6,525 nucleotides of DNA from Holophagaceae bacterium UBA706. Its GTDB lineage: Bacteria > Acidobacteriota > Holophagae > Holophagales > Holophagaceae. Position 1 is the first letter of the stretch; each line of letters begins with the position of its first letter. A program made the translations under genes and the position numbers. The stretch lies in NCBI GenBank assembly GCA_002298155.1, contig DBME01000365.1:1409-7933 (forward strand). The letters run 5' to 3'. Shown piece after piece: positions 4,876 to 6,525 of the stretch. Under the pieces are notes generated by a model. That model was not told where the DNA came from and made no database searches. It worked only from the letters and a program-made list of their open reading frames with translations.

Positions 4876-6525
4876 ATGGGTCTGCTCGCCCATCTATCCC
4901 TCACCACCTGCCTCATCCTGGCCGCCAGCCCCGCGGGGCGGGCCCAGGACCCCCGCCCGGGAGAGGCGGAGGGCGGCACCACCCTCTCGCCCTATTTCTT
5001 CGTCAAGAGCGATGACCCGGCCTCGGACCAGCTGCCCCTCAAGGCCACCCGGGCCGACGTGTCCATCGCCGGGGTCATCGCCGAAGTCAAGGTGACCCAG
5101 GTGTACCGGAACGAGGGCAGGCATCCCCTGGAGGCCCTCTACGTCTTCCCCGGCTCGACCCGGGCCGCCGTGCATGCCATGCGCATGACCATCGGGGAAC
5201 GCACCATCGACGCCTTGATCCGCGAGAAGGGGCAGGCCCGCCGCGACTACGAGCAGGCCAAGACCGAGGGCCGGACCGCCTCCCTCCTGGAACAGCAGCG
5301 TCCCAACGTCTTCCAGATGAACGTGGCCAACATCCTCCCCGGCGACGAGGTGAAGGTGGAGCTCACCTACACCGAGCTCCTCGTCCCCACCGACGGCATC
5401 TACTCCTTCGTCTACCCCACCGTCGTGGGCCCCCGCTATTCCAGCATGCCCGCGGCCGCGGCACCGGCCTCCGAGCACTGGGTGGCCAACCCGTACACGA
5501 CCCAGGGCAAGCCCGCCACCTTCACCTTCGACATGGCCGTGCGGCTTGACGCGGGCATGCCCATCCAGGAGATGGGCTGCGACACCCACAAGGTGGCCCT
5601 CCATTTCGACGGCGCGAACAGCGTCCGGACCGAACTGGATCCCTCCGAGAAAAGCGGCTCCAACCGCGACTTCATCCTCAAGTACCGCCTTTCCGGAGGC
5701 AAGACCCAGTCGGGCCTGCTCCTCTTCAAGGGCAAGGAGGAGAACTTCTTCCTGGTCATGGCCCAGCCCCCCCGGCGGGTGACGCCCCAGGACATGCCGG
5801 CCCGCGAGTACGTCTTCATCATGGACATCTCGGGCAGCCAGTGGGGGTTCCCCCTGGACATCTCCAAGGTCCTCATGAAGGACATGATCCAGAACCTGCG
5901 CCCCGGGGACCTCTTCAACGTGATGGTCTTCGAAGGCAGCTCGGCCCTGTGGTCCCCCCGCTCCATGCCCGTCACCAAGGACAACCTGAAGGACGCCCTG
6001 GACTTCATCCGCCAGCAGAACGGCGGCGGCGGGACGGAGCTGGGCAGCGCCCTCAGGCGCGCCCTCACCCTGCCCCGTGAACCGGGAATGTCACGGACCT
6101 TCGTGCTTTCCACGGACGGCTTCATCCATGCCGACGCGAGCGTCTTCGACATCGTCCGGGACAACCTCGGTTCCGCCAACCTGTTCGCCTTCGGCATCGG
6201 CTCCTCCGTCAATCGGCACCTCATCGAGGGCCTGGCCCACGTCGGCATGGGCGAAGCCTTCGTGGTCACCCGGCCCCAGGAGGCCCCCGCGGCCGCGCAG
6301 CGTTTCAGGGCCTACGTCTCCTCCCCCGTCCTCACCAACGTCAAGCTCACCACCAACGGCTTCCAGGTCTATGACCTCGAGCCGGCCCAGCTCCCCGACG
6401 TCCTCGCCGACCGCCCCGTGCTCTGCATCGGCAAATGGCGCGGCGAACCCACCGGCACCGTGACCCTGTCGGGCATCGGCGGCGCGGGCACCTGGAACCA
6501 GACCTTCGACGTGGCCGGCATCGAC
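4876..6525 (+). CDS. Secreted VIT and von Willebrand factor A domain protein (3' end cut by window)
   Basis: The first 550 residues are visible with no stop. Residues 1-23 look like a Sec signal peptide (hydrophobic 7-20, likely cleavage after GRA at 23), although the n-region has no Lys or Arg. A VIT (vault/inter-alpha-trypsin) domain covers about 45-180, with LEALYVFPGS (85-94), REKGQARRDYEQAK (116-129) and the end of the core near NVFQMNVANILPGDEV (144-159). The VWA domain is about 310-480: the MIDAS metal site is complete, with DISGS (Asp317, Ser319, Ser321), Thr387 in GGGGTELGSAL and Asp414 in LSTDGF. Such proteins act outside the cytoplasm in metal-dependent adhesion or protein binding. 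VIT/VWA proteins are known clients of sortase-like anchoring in some Gram-negatives, but the C-terminus is missing, so a sorting signal cannot be checked. It is divergent from the two-component pair. Cellular role unknown. Confidence 0.95.
   Translation, partial: MGLLAHLSLTTCLILAASPAGRAQDPRPGEAEGGTTLSPYFFVKSDDPASDQLPLKATRADVSIAGVIAEVKVTQVYRNEGRHPLEALYVFPGSTRAAVHAMRMTIGERTIDALIREKGQARRDYEQAKTEGRTASLLEQQRPNVFQMNVANILPGDEVKVELTYTELLVPTDGIYSFVYPTVVGPRYSSMPAAAAPASEHWVANPYTTQGKPATFTFDMAVRLDAGMPIQEMGCDTHKVALHFDGANSVRTELDPSEKSGSNRDFILKYRLSGGKTQSGLLLFKGKEENFFLVMAQPPRRVTPQDMPAREYVFIMDISGSQWGFPLDISKVLMKDMIQNLRPGDLFNVMVFEGSSALWSPRSMPVTKDNLKDALDFIRQQNGGGGTELGSALRRALTLPREPGMSRTFVLSTDGFIHADASVFDIVRDNLGSANLFAFGIGSSVNRHLIEGLAHVGMGEAFVVTRPQEAPAAAQRFRAYVSSPVLTNVKLTTNGFQVYDLEPAQLPDVLADRPVLCIGKWRGEPTGTVTLSGIGGAGTWNQTFDVAGID

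Noticed and set aside
4894..6269. Two minus-strand frames (4894-5604 and 5436-6269) opposite the VIT/VWA gene
   Set aside because: They overlap each other and lie wholly inside a gene with a strong ribosome site, a signal peptide and a full MIDAS; their products have no domain.

Overview
This 6.5 kb window is very GC-rich chromosomal DNA from a bacterium that looks Gram-negative. It is almost wholly coding: three genes lie on the minus strand and one on the plus strand, with two genes cut by the window ends. The GC bias, the dense signalling genes and the KdpD-like (DUF4118) multi-PAS kinase would suit an environmental lineage such as Acidobacteriota (Holophagae) or a delta-proteobacterial/myxobacterial group. 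That placement is a guess from style, because there is no rRNA or other marker here. No tRNA, IS element or CRISPR array was seen.

Minus strand, read right to left. (1) An OmpR/PhoB-type response regulator (4032-4733) overlaps by 4 bp (GTGA) the start of (2) a membrane sensor histidine kinase (2356-4035), so the pair is a classic translationally coupled two-component operon. The kinase has a ~265-residue extracytoplasmic sensor domain that I cannot assign to a named family. After a 94 bp gap rich in dyad symmetry, and carrying a perfect consensus DnaA box, comes (3) a large second histidine kinase (2261 to beyond position 1). It has a DUF4118 membrane domain, three PAS domains and a HisKA/HATPase core, and the window edge cuts it inside the ATP-binding G2 motif. 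This gene has no complete antisense competitor that looks real, despite very long GC-driven open frames on the plus strand.

Plus strand. Divergent from the regulator, across a 142 bp intergenic region, is a secreted VIT + VWA domain protein (4876 to beyond 6525) with a strong Shine-Dalgarno, a signal peptide and a complete MIDAS metal site. Its C-terminus, where a sortase or other anchoring signal would sit, is outside the window.

How they may work together. The divergent region holds a 7-4-7 direct repeat (TGTTACG-N4-TTTTACG, 11 bp period), the geometry recognised by OmpR/PhoB-family regulators. It is therefore plausible that the kinase/regulator pair senses an envelope signal and controls both itself and the VIT/VWA surface protein. 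The layout (kinase + regulator + VIT/VWA protein) recalls the proteobacterial dedicated sortase system, but no sortase is visible in this window and the link is inference.
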